IMG/VR virus record: IMGVR_UViG_3300011114_000270
Location: 1-38,942 of that record
Length of the DNA: 38,942 bases
Source: a virus
Direction: 5' to 3' (one strand)
Part shown: positions 22,105 through 29,195 of the stretch, in pieces
Layout of the letters: each line of letters begins with the position of its first letter
Numbering within the stretch: the stretch's first letter is position 1
Made by a program: the position numbers and the translations under genes
The notes under the pieces: model-generated
The model's database searches: none
What the model was told of the DNA's origin: nothing
The model's input: the letters and a program-made list of their open reading frames with translations, nothing else

Positions 22105-24120
22105 ATGGCAGACCTCTCAAATATCCTCGGTGGCCCTTGGTCGCCACCCCCTCAAAAACCTATCAACTCACCAGAGGATCAACTCAAAGATGCCATGCTG
22201 GCCGCAGGCTTGAAGCCACCGGATGTGATCCACCTTGATGGCAAGCTGCACCGTTTTAACAGTGGCACCAAAGGCGAGAAGGGCCACGACAAGCCTGGTT
22301 GGTACGTGGCCTTTAGTGATGGCGTACCGGCTGGGCGCTTTGGCTGCTGGCGATCTGGGTTTGAATCTAGTTGGAAAGCTGACATTGGCCGCAGCTTGAC
22401 GCCGGTGGAAGAAATGGCGCAGTCCCGCCGCTTGGCAGAGGCCAAAACCCAGCGTGACGCCGAGGTGAAAAAGTCCCGCGAGGTAGCGGCAAATACCGTC
22501 GATCTCATCTGGTCGCAGGCCGGGGCAGCAAGCCCTGAGCATCCATACCTTCAGCGCAAAGGCATCAAGGCGCACGGCGCACGGATTACGGGTGACGGCA
22601 GGCTGATGGTTCCGTTGTACAACTCAGACGGCGAACTCTCAAGCATCCAGTATATTGACCATGCTGGTGGCAAGCTGTATCACCCTGGTGGACAGACCGG
22701 CTCGATGTATTGGCTGGTCGGCAGCATGGATGACGCCACCACTCTCTACATTGCCGAGGGCTTTGCCACTGCTGCCACCATTGCCGAGGTAACAGGCCAG
22801 CCCTGCGCGGTGGCTTACAGCGCCAGCAACCTAGTTCCGGTGACGGGGATTCTGAAGGAAGGCCATCCGACGCTGGACATTTGCATTGTGGCCGACCACG
22901 ACGCCAGTGGTGTTGGGCAACGCTATGCCGAGCAGGCGAGCGCCAAGTATGGGGTACGCATGACAACACCGCCAGTGCCAGGTGACGCCAATGATTACGT
23001 CCAAGCAGGGCATGACTTGGCTTTGTTGTTGAAGCCCCAAGAAATAGCCAATTGGTCAGTAGATGGCAATGATTTTTGCGGTCAACCTGCGCCTATCTCA
23101 TGGTTGGTAAAGCACTGGATTCAGGACAAAGCACTTGTGATGGTGCATGGCCCTAGCGGGGGAGGGAAGACGTTTGTTGTGCTTGATTGGATGCTGCACA
23201 TGGCGGCAGGAAAGCCAAGTTGGTTTGGTCACAAAGTGAAACCCGCGAATGTTTTTTACATGGCTGGCGAAGGCCATCATGGTTTGAGAAGTCGATTGGC
23301 CGCTTGGAAACACAAGCATGACGTAAAAAATTTCAACTCTATTCGGATTACAAAATCTGGTTGTGACCTCAACACTGCTGAAGGCTACTTAAAAGCCGTC
23401 ACGGAATTGCGTAGCTTGCCCCAAAAATTTCAGGTCATTGTCATTGACACTTTACATAGGTTTTTAGCCGGTGACGAGAACAGCGCCCAAGACGCCAAGA
23501 CCATGCTGGACGCCTGCGCTGCATTGATGCAAGAGTTTGGCTGCACCGTCATTCTGGTTCACCACACAGGCGTCAGCGAGGAGGCCCAGCACCGTGCGCG
23601 AGGCAGTTCAGCATGGCGTGGTGCTTTGGACATTGAAATCAGCGTCATACCCGCCAAGGGCGACAAGTCCATTGAAATTGTGCAGCGCAAGAGCAAAGAC
23701 GCCGAGATGGCCGCGCCGGTCTACGTTGACCTTGAATCGGTGGCTATACCCGGTTGGTTTGATGAAGATGGCGAGGCCGTTACCAGCGCAGTGGTGGTGA
23801 AGGGCGAAGTGCCAGAGTCTAAGCAAAAAGATAAGTCACTCGGGTTTGCAGATTTTGAGAAAGCCTGGTGGGCATCAGGCGCAGAGGAGCGAGGCGGCGC
23901 ACCTTATCTCACCAAGTCAGTGATGCGCGACTACGCCGTAGCCAACGGCATCTCAACCTTTGCTGGCGCACTTGCGGCTGGTTCACGCCGAAACTTGATT
24001 GATGGCAAGAACGCCAGGTACATCATCAATCTGCTGGACGCCAAGCTGATTGAACCCCATGAGAACGGCTGGATTGTGATTGATCCTGGTACAGCAAGCG
24101 GAATGATGTTGAAGAAATAA
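22105..24120 (+). CDS. Toprim primase-helicase
   Basis: This 671-aa replication protein has a Toprim fold with YIAEGF (Glu 218) and DHDASG (264-269), plus GDAND near 293-297. An AAA_25/RepA-like helicase domain follows, with Walker A GPSGGGKT at 349-356 and Walker B VIVIDT at 444-449, then HHTG and an arginine-rich RGSSAWRGAL segment. The first 90 residues have no zinc ribbon; they contain GWYVAFSDGVPAGRFGCW, common in these phage primases. It starts the rightward operon and probably combines primer synthesis and unwinding at the fork. Confidence 0.92.
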   Translation: MADLSNILGGPWSPPPQKPINSPEDQLKDAMLAAGLKPPDVIHLDGKLHRFNSGTKGEKGHDKPGWYVAFSDGVPAGRFGCWRSGFESSWKADIGRSLTPVEEMAQSRRLAEAKTQRDAEVKKSREVAANTVDLIWSQAGAASPEHPYLQRKGIKAHGARITGDGRLMVPLYNSDGELSSIQYIDHAGGKLYHPGGQTGSMYWLVGSMDDATTLYIAEGFATAATIAEVTGQPCAVAYSASNLVPVTGILKEGHPTLDICIVADHDASGVGQRYAEQASAKYGVRMTTPPVPGDANDYVQAGHDLALLLKPQEIANWSVDGNDFCGQPAPISWLVKHWIQDKALVMVHGPSGGGKTFVVLDWMLHMAAGKPSWFGHKVKPANVFYMAGEGHHGLRSRLAAWKHKHDVKNFNSIRITKSGCDLNTAEGYLKAVTELRSLPQKFQVIVIDTLHRFLAGDENSAQDAKTMLDACAALMQEFGCTVILVHHTGVSEEAQHRARGSSAWRGALDIEISVIPAKGDKSIEIVQRKSKDAEMAAPVYVDLESVAIPGWFDEDGEAVTSAVVVKGEVPESKQKDKSLGFADFEKAWWASGAEERGGAPYLTKSVMRDYAVANGISTFAGALAAGSRRNLIDGKNARYIINLLDAKLIEPHENGWIVIDPGTASGMMLKK

Positions 24121-24144
24121 CTTTTATGTGCTAAACTTCTTGAC

Positions 24145-24309
24145 ATGAACCGACTTACCCAACTCAAAGCTAAGTTGAGGGCTGCACAAGCCGAACTTGC
24201 AATCCGCACCCGGACGCATAACAGTGCGTCACGGGCCTATAACAAGGTGACCGCCCATATCACCGAACTGGAGAAAAGAATTGCTGACTTGGAGAAAATT
24301 TCAAAGTAA
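24145..24309 (+). CDS. 54-aa coiled-coil protein
   Basis: Starts MNRLTQLKAKLRAAQAELAI and continues with heptad spacing of Leu, Ile and Val to ELEKRIADLEKISK. It is almost entirely predicted helix. No clear Shine-Dalgarno precedes the ATG. The stop lies inside the next gene, which starts at a TTG at 24281. Unknown function; a dimeric adaptor is possible. Confidence 0.6.
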   Translation: MNRLTQLKAKLRAAQAELAIRTRTHNSASRAYNKVTAHITELEKRIADLEKISK

Positions 24310-24469
24310 CCTGCCCAACTACAGTGAGGCTGATCTGTTGGCTTTGCTGGATGAGGAGAAGTTAAAACACCGCAGAGTGTCCATGTTGGAGCGTATTCAC
24401 CAACGCTACTGCACTTTACGCGCCAACCGGGAACGGCTGGAGATACTGAAAGAAGGAAGACGACCATGA
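24281..24469 (+). CDS. Small helical phage protein with TTG start (62 aa)
   Basis: TTG at 24281 has GGAG seven bases ahead. The sequence NYSEADLLALLDEEKLKHRRVSMLERIHQRYCTLRANRERL is a charged helix of a kind common in phage early operons. It overlaps the preceding gene by 29 bases in another frame and couples to the next by ATGA. Function unknown. Confidence 0.65.
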   Translation: MLTWRKFQSNLPNYSEADLLALLDEEKLKHRRVSMLERIHQRYCTLRANRERLEILKEGRRP

Positions 24470-24666
24470 CCCTAACGCAACAATTCAAGAGGATGGCTAG
24501 GCGGCTTACGCCCGTTGAGATGGCCGCAGCCGAACTGGCTGACGCCGAACTGCACAAGCTGGAGGCCCACAGTGCCGTGGAGTACGCCAGCAGTGTGGTG
24601 TCGTATGAGGACGCCAGGATCAAACGCCTGCGTAAGTTTTTAGCAGATGCGGAGAAAACGGTATGA
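24466..24666 (+). CDS. Small helical protein (66 aa)
   Basis: Starts MTLTQQFKRMARRLTPVEMAAAELADAELHKLEAHSAVEYA, a basic end followed by a long amphipathic helix, a pattern seen in many small phage proteins next to primase. ATGA overlaps on both sides. Function unknown. Confidence 0.7.
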   Translation: MTLTQQFKRMARRLTPVEMAAAELADAELHKLEAHSAVEYASSVVSYEDARIKRLRKFLADAEKTV

Positions 24667-24926
24667 GCATCTTAGAAGAAATACGGGTTAACCGCACTCC
24701 GACGCACATGGTTCGACCTGCTGCGTTGGAACTCCAAAAGAAGACCAAGTCAATTATGGGCGAGTACACCGAGCGCCAGAAGCTGCCTGGTGAAGTCAAA
24801 GCAGCAGAGAACGATCTCTGGCAACGGGGGACATACCGCACGGGGGATGGTGACTACACCGCCCAAGTGCCGAGAGAGGGTAGTCTGAGGGCGTTTAGCT
24901 TGCCGAGTAAGGGGAACAAAACATGA
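24663..24926 (+). CDS. Small basic protein (87 aa)
   Basis: Starts MSILEEIRVNRTPTHMVRPAALELQKK. The N-terminal half is helical and basic, and the C-terminal half is Gly/Ser-rich with YRTGDGDYTAQVPREGSLRAF. This looks like a small DNA- or RNA-interacting protein, but no family is recognised. ATGA-coupled to both neighbours. Confidence 0.7.
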   Translation: MSILEEIRVNRTPTHMVRPAALELQKKTKSIMGEYTERQKLPGEVKAAENDLWQRGTYRTGDGDYTAQVPREGSLRAFSLPSKGNKT

Positions 24927-25018
24927 CCATATGGCCCTTCCCCACCGAGTTGCCCCCAAACCGGCCTGTACCGCCGATGCCTTTTAACCCTGCAAATCAT
25001 GAGGACGCACCATGGTAA
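24923..25018 (+). CDS. 31-aa Pro-rich peptide
   Basis: ATGA overlap with the previous stop and a seven-base overlap with the next gene support translation. The product is unusually Pro-rich (ELPPNRPVPPMPF) with Trp near both ends and can hardly fold alone. It may be a linear binding peptide or only a coupling ORF. Confidence 0.45.
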   Translation: MTIWPFPTELPPNRPVPPMPFNPANHEDAPW

Positions 25019-25260
25019 ATGAACAACCAGAAGCCCTGCGGTTGGCTCAAGTCGCGCCGTATCTTGAAGGTGGCGAACGAGGCCAGTGGATCATGAGTGC
25101 CGCCGATGAACTACGCCGGTTGCATGAGGTGAATAGGGAGTTGGTGGCGGCGCTGAAAGACCTGATAGCCGACAACAGCAGTTTAAGCATGACGCAGCAC
25201 TTGGCGTTGTACAGAGAAGCCCGTGCAGCAATCTCCAAAGCAGAAAGGACAACACCATGA
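25012..25260 (+). CDS. Small helical protein (82 aa)
   Basis: Contains the frequent phage segment AADELRRLHEVNRELVAALKDLI (residues about 30-52), a charged helix, and ends in a basic AERTTP. Family members are common in phage small-gene runs, role unknown. ATGA overlap to the following membrane peptide. Confidence 0.7.
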   Translation: MVNEQPEALRLAQVAPYLEGGERGQWIMSAADELRRLHEVNRELVAALKDLIADNSSLSMTQHLALYREARAAISKAERTTP

Positions 25261-25376
25261 AAGACGATGAAGTTGAAGGACTGTTTGCATATGGCTGGCT
25301 TGACTTAGCCTTGGCCGTTATCCTGACGCTGCTTGCTGTTGCGGCACTTTTCTTTGCAGCGGGGTATTTGATATGA
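25257..25376 (+). CDS. 39-aa single-pass membrane protein
   Basis: An acidic head (MKDDEVEGL) is followed by one hydrophobic segment (about residues 14-38, LDLALAVILTLLAVAALFFAA). ATGA overlaps on both sides make translation likely. It resembles small phage inner-membrane proteins that modify the host envelope; no family is assigned. Confidence 0.65.
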   Translation: MKDDEVEGLFAYGWLDLALAVILTLLAVAALFFAAGYLI

Positions 25377-25567
25377 ACGATGAGGCAGACACGCTGCTGA
25401 TTGTGTACCAACGAGGTTTTGCAGATGGCAAGAAAGCAGCACAGCGCAAGCCGCTGACGGATGAGCAAGCCCGTGTTGCTCTTGGCCTCGCATGCCTGCC
25501 GGGTGCTGCTGTAATGCGCGATGTGCGAAGAATCGAAGCCGCCCACAACATCAAGGAGGGGATGTGA
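25373..25567 (+). CDS. Small protein of unknown function (64 aa)
   Basis: Starts MNDEADTLLIVYQRGFADGKKAAQ; the FADGKKAA pattern is common in phage small proteins. Cys 41 is the only cysteine. It overlaps both neighbours (ATGA, TGATG). Function unknown. Confidence 0.65.
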   Translation: MNDEADTLLIVYQRGFADGKKAAQRKPLTDEQARVALGLACLPGAAVMRDVRRIEAAHNIKEGM

Positions 25568-25830
25568 TGGCGTTTAAATTTAAATTTCCGAGACCAAAGT
25601 TTGCGGGAAGAGCGGCATTCAAGACCCATTTAAGACGCAATGGGTTTGATGTTCCGCGAGACTTTTACGGTAGTTGTTGCTGCGTAATTAAAAGGGGCAA
25701 TCGTTTATACCGTTTTCGCTTTGCAAAGGACGCAGTAGATGTCTCTTGCCCATTGGGAGACTTTGACCGCTGGGCTAACAGCACAGAATTAACCATGAGT
25801 ATTGAAGCCTTGAAAGCGAGGATGAAATGA
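25567..25830 (+). CDS. Small basic protein (87 aa)
   Basis: ATG 25567 is chosen because it overlaps the upstream stop as TGATG and has GGAGGGG in front; the longer frame from 25492 would overlap deeply. The protein is basic and aromatic-rich (MAFKFKFPRPKFAGRAAFKTHLRR, then CCCVIKRGNRLYRFRF), consistent with nucleic-acid contact. Function unknown. Confidence 0.7.
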   Translation: MAFKFKFPRPKFAGRAAFKTHLRRNGFDVPRDFYGSCCCVIKRGNRLYRFRFAKDAVDVSCPLGDFDRWANSTELTMSIEALKARMK

Positions 25831-26150
25831 CTGACACTGAGATTGACAAGGCGCTGGCGCTGGCTATTGGGTGGCAGCAAACATACCTTTCCTCACAAGG
25901 AATCTGCGTTTACACAGGTCGCTATTTTGACCGTGTTAAGTCTGATGGGCGATGGCGTGATGGGATGCGATTGTTCTCCCACCGCGATTGGAACGTTATC
26001 GGCCCGATTGGGGAGAGGTACAACATGTTTCCCTACCGGCTCAGGATTACAGAAGAGCGCGGGTACTGGAATGTTTTTACCTACAAAGACAATGTGGCAG
26101 ACACCCCACAACGTGCCATCGCACTGGCCGTGATAGGAGCATTGAAATGA
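25827..26150 (+). CDS. DUF2591-like / NinX-like phage protein (107 aa)
   Basis: The order DKALALAIGW...RLFSHRDWNVIGPIGERYNM...DTPQRAIALAVIGALK resembles phage DUF2591 (NinX-like) proteins, which have a similar N-terminal helix, a WxxxGPI centre and an AxxRAxV-type end. The similarity is from memory and moderate. Function of the family is unknown. ATGA-coupled on both sides. Confidence 0.6.
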   Translation: MTDTEIDKALALAIGWQQTYLSSQGICVYTGRYFDRVKSDGRWRDGMRLFSHRDWNVIGPIGERYNMFPYRLRITEERGYWNVFTYKDNVADTPQRAIALAVIGALK

Positions 26151-26191
26151 CTCGAGCGGTGGCAGATCATTTGAAGGAGCGCAACACATGA
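26147..26191 (+). CDS. 14-aa remnant or leader peptide
   Basis: AGGAG ahead of the ATG and ATGA overlaps on both sides are intact. The product (MTRAVADHLKERNT) shares its first three and last six residues with the next gene (MTR...LKERNT). It therefore looks like an internally deleted copy of that gene that still carries the start signal for it. Confidence 0.4.
   Translation: MTRAVADHLKERNT
26172..26191 (+). repeat. 20-bp direct repeat, copy 1
   Basis: TGAAGGAGCGCAACACATGA, identical to 26402-26421. Each copy supplies the stop of one gene and the ribosome-binding site and ATG of the next. Confidence 0.9.
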
Positions 26192-26421
26192 CTAGAGATA
26201 CTGAGGAGAACGTACAAAAGTGTGAGTTTGCAAATGGGGCTTGCATACATTGCGGGTCAGAGGATCGAGGAGATTGTCAAGGCTGGGTTAGTTCGCCCAA
26301 ACGTGAATGGGTAGGGCTGACGGATGAGGAGATCACAGAACTTGACATGGAGATAAGCGGTAGAACAATGGATGAATGTGTCCGAGCCATTGAAGCCAAA
26401 CTGAAGGAGCGCAACACATGA
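26188..26421 (+). CDS. Small Cys-containing phage protein (77 aa)
   Basis: A possible zinc site (CEFANGACIHCGSEDRGDC, residues 12-30) is followed by the widespread phage segment REWVGLTDEEITEL and a helical tail. It ends with LKERNT, and the DNA of that end repeats the end of the preceding 14-aa frame. ATGA-coupled to the next gene. Confidence 0.7.
   Translation: MTRDTEENVQKCEFANGACIHCGSEDRGDCQGWVSSPKREWVGLTDEEITELDMEISGRTMDECVRAIEAKLKERNT
26402..26421 (+). repeat. 20-bp direct repeat, copy 2
   Basis: Second copy of the start/stop cassette found at 26172-26191, 230 bases downstream. Suggests a past tandem gene duplication in this small-gene run. Confidence 0.9.
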
Positions 26422-26597
26422 TTAATGAAGACGATGAGTTCAATCGCATTGAACAGGAAATTAAGCGTCGAAAGAATAAGCCTGCTGAAAAGCTGACGGT
26501 TGTTTACACTGTCAAGCTGACCAAAGCACAGCGCATCAAATTGATACAGTTGGGTGGGCCAACATGGCTGAGGAATCAAATTGACCGATCTACCTAA
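26418..26597 (+). CDS. Small basic protein (59 aa)
   Basis: Starts MINEDDEFNRIEQEIKRRK and continues with AEKLTVVYTVKLTKAQRIKL. An acidic head is followed by a basic middle and a strand-helix pattern that may resemble small ribbon-helix-helix proteins, although this is weak. Supported by the GGAG and ATGA of the 20-bp repeat. Confidence 0.65.
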   Translation: MINEDDEFNRIEQEIKRRKNKPAEKLTVVYTVKLTKAQRIKLIQLGGPTWLRNQIDRST

Positions 26598-26760
26598 CTT
26601 TGCAGCCTGGGAGCGTCAGACACTGGACAGGTTTGCCCTGGACGCTTACTTGAGGTTACAGGCCCAGCAAGAGGCACTTGAGCAACTCAGGGGTGATTTG
26701 CGGGATGCTATGAACCTGATCAGGATAAAAACAGTGAGCGTTCGTCCTGTCGACGTTTAA
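26581..26760 (+). CDS. 59-aa helical protein with TTG start, overlapping the lysozyme gene end
   Basis: TTG at 26581 has AGGA ahead and lies after an in-frame TGA at 26569. The product (TDLPNFAAWERQTLDRFALDAYLRLQAQQEALEQL...) is strongly amphipathic and gene-like. Its last 41 bases overlap the tail of the minus-strand lysozyme gene in a convergent junction. It is the final gene of the rightward operon. Function unknown. Confidence 0.65.
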   Translation: MTDLPNFAAWERQTLDRFALDAYLRLQAQQEALEQLRGDLRDAMNLIRIKTVSVRPVDV

Positions 26761-27196
26761 CTAATCCTGGGAGAATTTTGCCACCCCCTTTGGTGAACTT
26801 CAGGAACTCATTGGAGGCTTCTTCAATCTCACCCCTAAGAACTTTCTGACGGAGGGTGCTACGCTGTACGCCTCCCAGACCAAGGTTAAAAGCAAAACTG
26901 ACAAGAGCATCATTCTGACCTGGGGTAAGCACCATAGGAAAAAGTTTGGTGATGCCAACTTCAAATCGCTGGAGATCAGCACTAAGGATTCCATCTACTT
27001 CATCCTCGGAAAACGTGCGGTTATGTTCTGGTTTGAGTTGGAAAGCATCCCGTTGGTCTAGCGGCAAAGCACCTTGTGCCGGGTATAGAACATGGCCCAC
27101 ACCAATTGTCCACAGCTTTGCAGGGCAACGGTAGGGCTTGTATCTAACACCCTCATGGTGCTTGATCATGTCCTTGCACCGCTGAGATACTTTCAA
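26720..27196 (-). CDS. Endolysin, GH24 (T4-type) lysozyme
   Basis: This 158-aa enzyme cuts peptidoglycan between N-acetylmuramic acid and N-acetylglucosamine. The active site follows the E-8aa-C-5aa-T form: E15 in HHEG, C24, T30 in WTIGVGH. Cys replaces the Asp 20 of T4 lysozyme, a known variant of this triad. No signal peptide or N-terminal anchor is visible, so release depends on the holin. Its start overlaps the holin stop as ATGA. It is the last gene of the late operon. Confidence 0.93.
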   Translation of the reverse strand: MKVSQRCKDMIKHHEGVRYKPYRCPAKLWTIGVGHVLYPAQGALPLDQRDAFQLKPEHNRTFSEDEVDGILSADLQRFEVGITKLFPMVLTPGQNDALVSFAFNLGLGGVQRSTLRQKVLRGEIEEASNEFLKFTKGGGKILPGLVKRRQDERSLFLS

Positions 27197-27684
27197 TCCT
27201 TGCCACCCTTGAATGCCCTGCCACCAAAGTGGAAACTAATGATTGAAGCAAAGATCAATTGGGTATCGGTATCCCAAAGTTTTTCAATCAACACATCAAA
27301 TTCAATACCGTGATTCCAAGCATAGACAAAGCCACCGATTTCAACAAAAGCAAACAGTAGGAAGAAACCGTATGTCAGCAATGGCCTTACACCTGACCGT
27401 AGGTTGATCATCCACTGACTAGCACCTTGACCAATTGCAATGTCGTGAGCATAGATAGCAGTGCGTTCTGATGCCTCTGCCTCTATCATCTGGCCTTCAA
27501 CCCTGATCTCTTCTACCCGTTGCTGTGCCTCAAAGCCTGCTTTGCGGAGTTCCAGTTCGCGTTCAGTCTGGAGTTGAGCCATTGCCATCTCATGCTTCTT
27601 GTCAGCACGATCTTGGAAGAAACCAAGCAGCTTTGGTAAGCCACCAGCAAGGAAGCTAATCAGGGTTGAGAGTAGGGTCAGCAT
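27193..27684 (-). CDS. Holin, GTA-type three-helix family
   Basis: The 163-aa protein has an N-terminal hydrophobic helix (LLSTLISFLAGGLPKLLGFF), a long charged coiled-coil middle (about residues 28-75), and two C-terminal membrane segments (LLTYGFFLLFAFVEIGGFVYAW and LIFASIISFHFGGRAF). This layout, with the RxxxR before the second segment, matches holins of the 3TM gene-transfer-release type. It lies directly upstream of the lysozyme and is translated with it. Confidence 0.82.
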   Translation of the reverse strand: MLTLLSTLISFLAGGLPKLLGFFQDRADKKHEMAMAQLQTERELELRKAGFEAQQRVEEIRVEGQMIEAEASERTAIYAHDIAIGQGASQWMINLRSGVRPLLTYGFFLLFAFVEIGGFVYAWNHGIEFDVLIEKLWDTDTQLIFASIISFHFGGRAFKGGKD

Positions 27685-27686
27685 GA

Positions 27687-28142
27687 TTAGCCTTTAAGGT
27701 CAAAACTTAAATTTGCGTGACGGGGATATTGAACAACACGTTCCCCTTCAGGGCATTTGTACTTGATCGTTGCCAACAGAGTTGCTGTGCCGGGTGCAAT
27801 CTTCTCTTTTCGTACCATTGTGAGTTGGTAGGTGAACGTGTCAATTGTTGGCCCTGCTGGTCCACTGAACTTGCTTGCTGTAGTGGTGGCTTCATGCACC
27901 ATACCTGCGGCATCACGGACGCTCGGGGTAAAACTCTCTACCGAGCAATCATCACGTTTCTTGATTCTGGCAACAGTGACGTTAATGGGCTTCCCGGATT
28001 CCGCCACGATCTTAAAATTCTCAGGTGACCATTCAAGGATGGCCCTGTCAAACCAACCAAATTTATCGGCAAGGGTATAGCCCCCACCAATTGCCGCAAT
28101 GCTTGCTGCAACGGCTCCTATGGCCTTGGTTACGTCAATCAT
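27687..28142 (-). CDS. Membrane-anchored protein of the lysis cassette (151 aa)
   Basis: An N-terminal hydrophobic segment (AIGAVAASIAAIGGGYTLADKFGW, residues 7-30) is followed by a beta-rich soluble domain with two Cys (residues about 65 and 130). This suggests an inner-membrane protein exposed to the periplasm. It lies between the XhlA-like gene and the holin. It does not look like Rz, which is helical. Similar genes occur beside lysozymes in aquatic phages; role unknown. Confidence 0.65.
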   Translation of the reverse strand: MIDVTKAIGAVAASIAAIGGGYTLADKFGWFDRAILEWSPENFKIVAESGKPINVTVARIKKRDDCSVESFTPSVRDAAGMVHEATTTASKFSGPAGPTIDTFTYQLTMVRKEKIAPGTATLLATIKYKCPEGERVVQYPRHANLSFDLKG

Positions 28143-28393
28143 TTTTTCCAGAATTGAACAAAACTAAACACCACCGCCGCCGCCGCCCATATGCCGATGC
28201 CTCTGTTGACCCACTGATCGACCTTTCGGTCAGTGCGATGCAGCATAGACTCATGGACGCTGAGTTGTGTTTCAACTGCGCCGATCCTTGTTCCTTGGTT
28301 GGCTTGCCTTTCCTCGAACAAGATCAGTTTGCCAACAGCATCGGTCAGCTTATCAACCTTGCTTTCCAGGCGTCTGAAATCATCGTCAGTCAT
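28139..28393 (-). CDS. XhlA-like coiled-coil membrane protein (84 aa)
   Basis: Residues 1-55 form a heptad-rich coil (FRRLESKVDKLTDAVGKLILFEERQ) and residues about 62-82 a hydrophobic segment (GIGIWAAAAVVFSFVQFW) ending in lysines. This is the layout of haemolysin XhlA-type proteins that assist holins. ATGA overlaps on both sides place it in the lysis unit. Confidence 0.7.
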   Translation of the reverse strand: MTDDDFRRLESKVDKLTDAVGKLILFEERQANQGTRIGAVETQLSVHESMLHRTDRKVDQWVNRGIGIWAAAAVVFSFVQFWKK

Positions 28394-29187
28394 CTGAATG
28401 TCCCGTTGTTAATCGCGTCCAGAAGACGTTTGCCGTACTTTTCTACCGCCGCCTTGGTGATAACGTACTCACCGCCTTGCAGCGCCCCGTAGCCGTCATC
28501 TGGAGCAGGAGCGCGGCCTTTGAGATGCTGGGCGTGAACCATGCCGCCGTGAGCGTAGCCCATATCAGCGGCATCAGCAGGACTACCGCCGAAATCACCT
28601 GTGCCGACGCCACCACCAAATGCACCACCAGCGCCACCAGCACGGCCACCGAAATCACCAGCCATAGGAGCCAAGGATTCACCGGTAATGCCTGACCGTG
28701 CTACTGGCGAACTTATTGCCTCGGGAGCCATAGGAGCCAAAGCCTCACCAGTAAATGATGACTGCGATACCGGCGAACTAACGGGCGCGTTAAAGGACAA
28801 CCTATCGCCGCTGTCATCAGCATAAGGGCCGTACTCTGGCGCATTTATGTCTGCTATCTCAAAGGCCCTAAATTGATCTTGAGATCGTTCTCTGGCGTCC
28901 CGGCTTGGCGCAAGCTGCGAAGCCTCGTAAGCAGACAGACCTGCGTTAGCCAACCTACCAATGTTAAACGCCGTACCAACACCGGGCAGCATACCCACAG
29001 CAAACTGCGACATAGGCGACATACTATTGATCGCATCCCGCCAAGAAGACCGATCCTGCGCCGGGCCTAGCCCGAGTGGGCCAGATGGCGGGGTAGAACC
29101 GACGCCTTGATACCCACCGCCACCCATCATGTTGTTTTGCGATTGACGCTTGCGGAGCATCTCGTTGAAAGCATTGAGGTAGTACAT
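28390..29187 (-). CDS. Internal virion / ejection-type protein with Gly-rich repeats (265 aa)
   Basis: ATG 29187 with AGGA six bases ahead is chosen over the longer frame from 29295, which runs into the upstream gene. Residues about 125-165 hold two 22-aa repeats (SSPVSQSSFTGEALAPMAPEAI then SSPVARSGITGESLAPMAGD). A Gly/Ala-rich stretch follows, and a C-terminal GGEYVITKAAVEKYGKRLL, a motif seen at the end of several virion proteins. Position after the 834-aa gene suggests an ejection or internal protein. Confidence 0.65.
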   Translation of the reverse strand: MYYLNAFNEMLRKRQSQNNMMGGGGYQGVGSTPPSGPLGLGPAQDRSSWRDAINSMSPMSQFAVGMLPGVGTAFNIGRLANAGLSAYEASQLAPSRDARERSQDQFRAFEIADINAPEYGPYADDSGDRLSFNAPVSSPVSQSSFTGEALAPMAPEAISSPVARSGITGESLAPMAGDFGGRAGGAGGAFGGGVGTGDFGGSPADAADMGYAHGGMVHAQHLKGRAPAPDDGYGALQGGEYVITKAAVEKYGKRLLDAINNGTFR

Positions 29188-29195
29188 ATGTGTTC

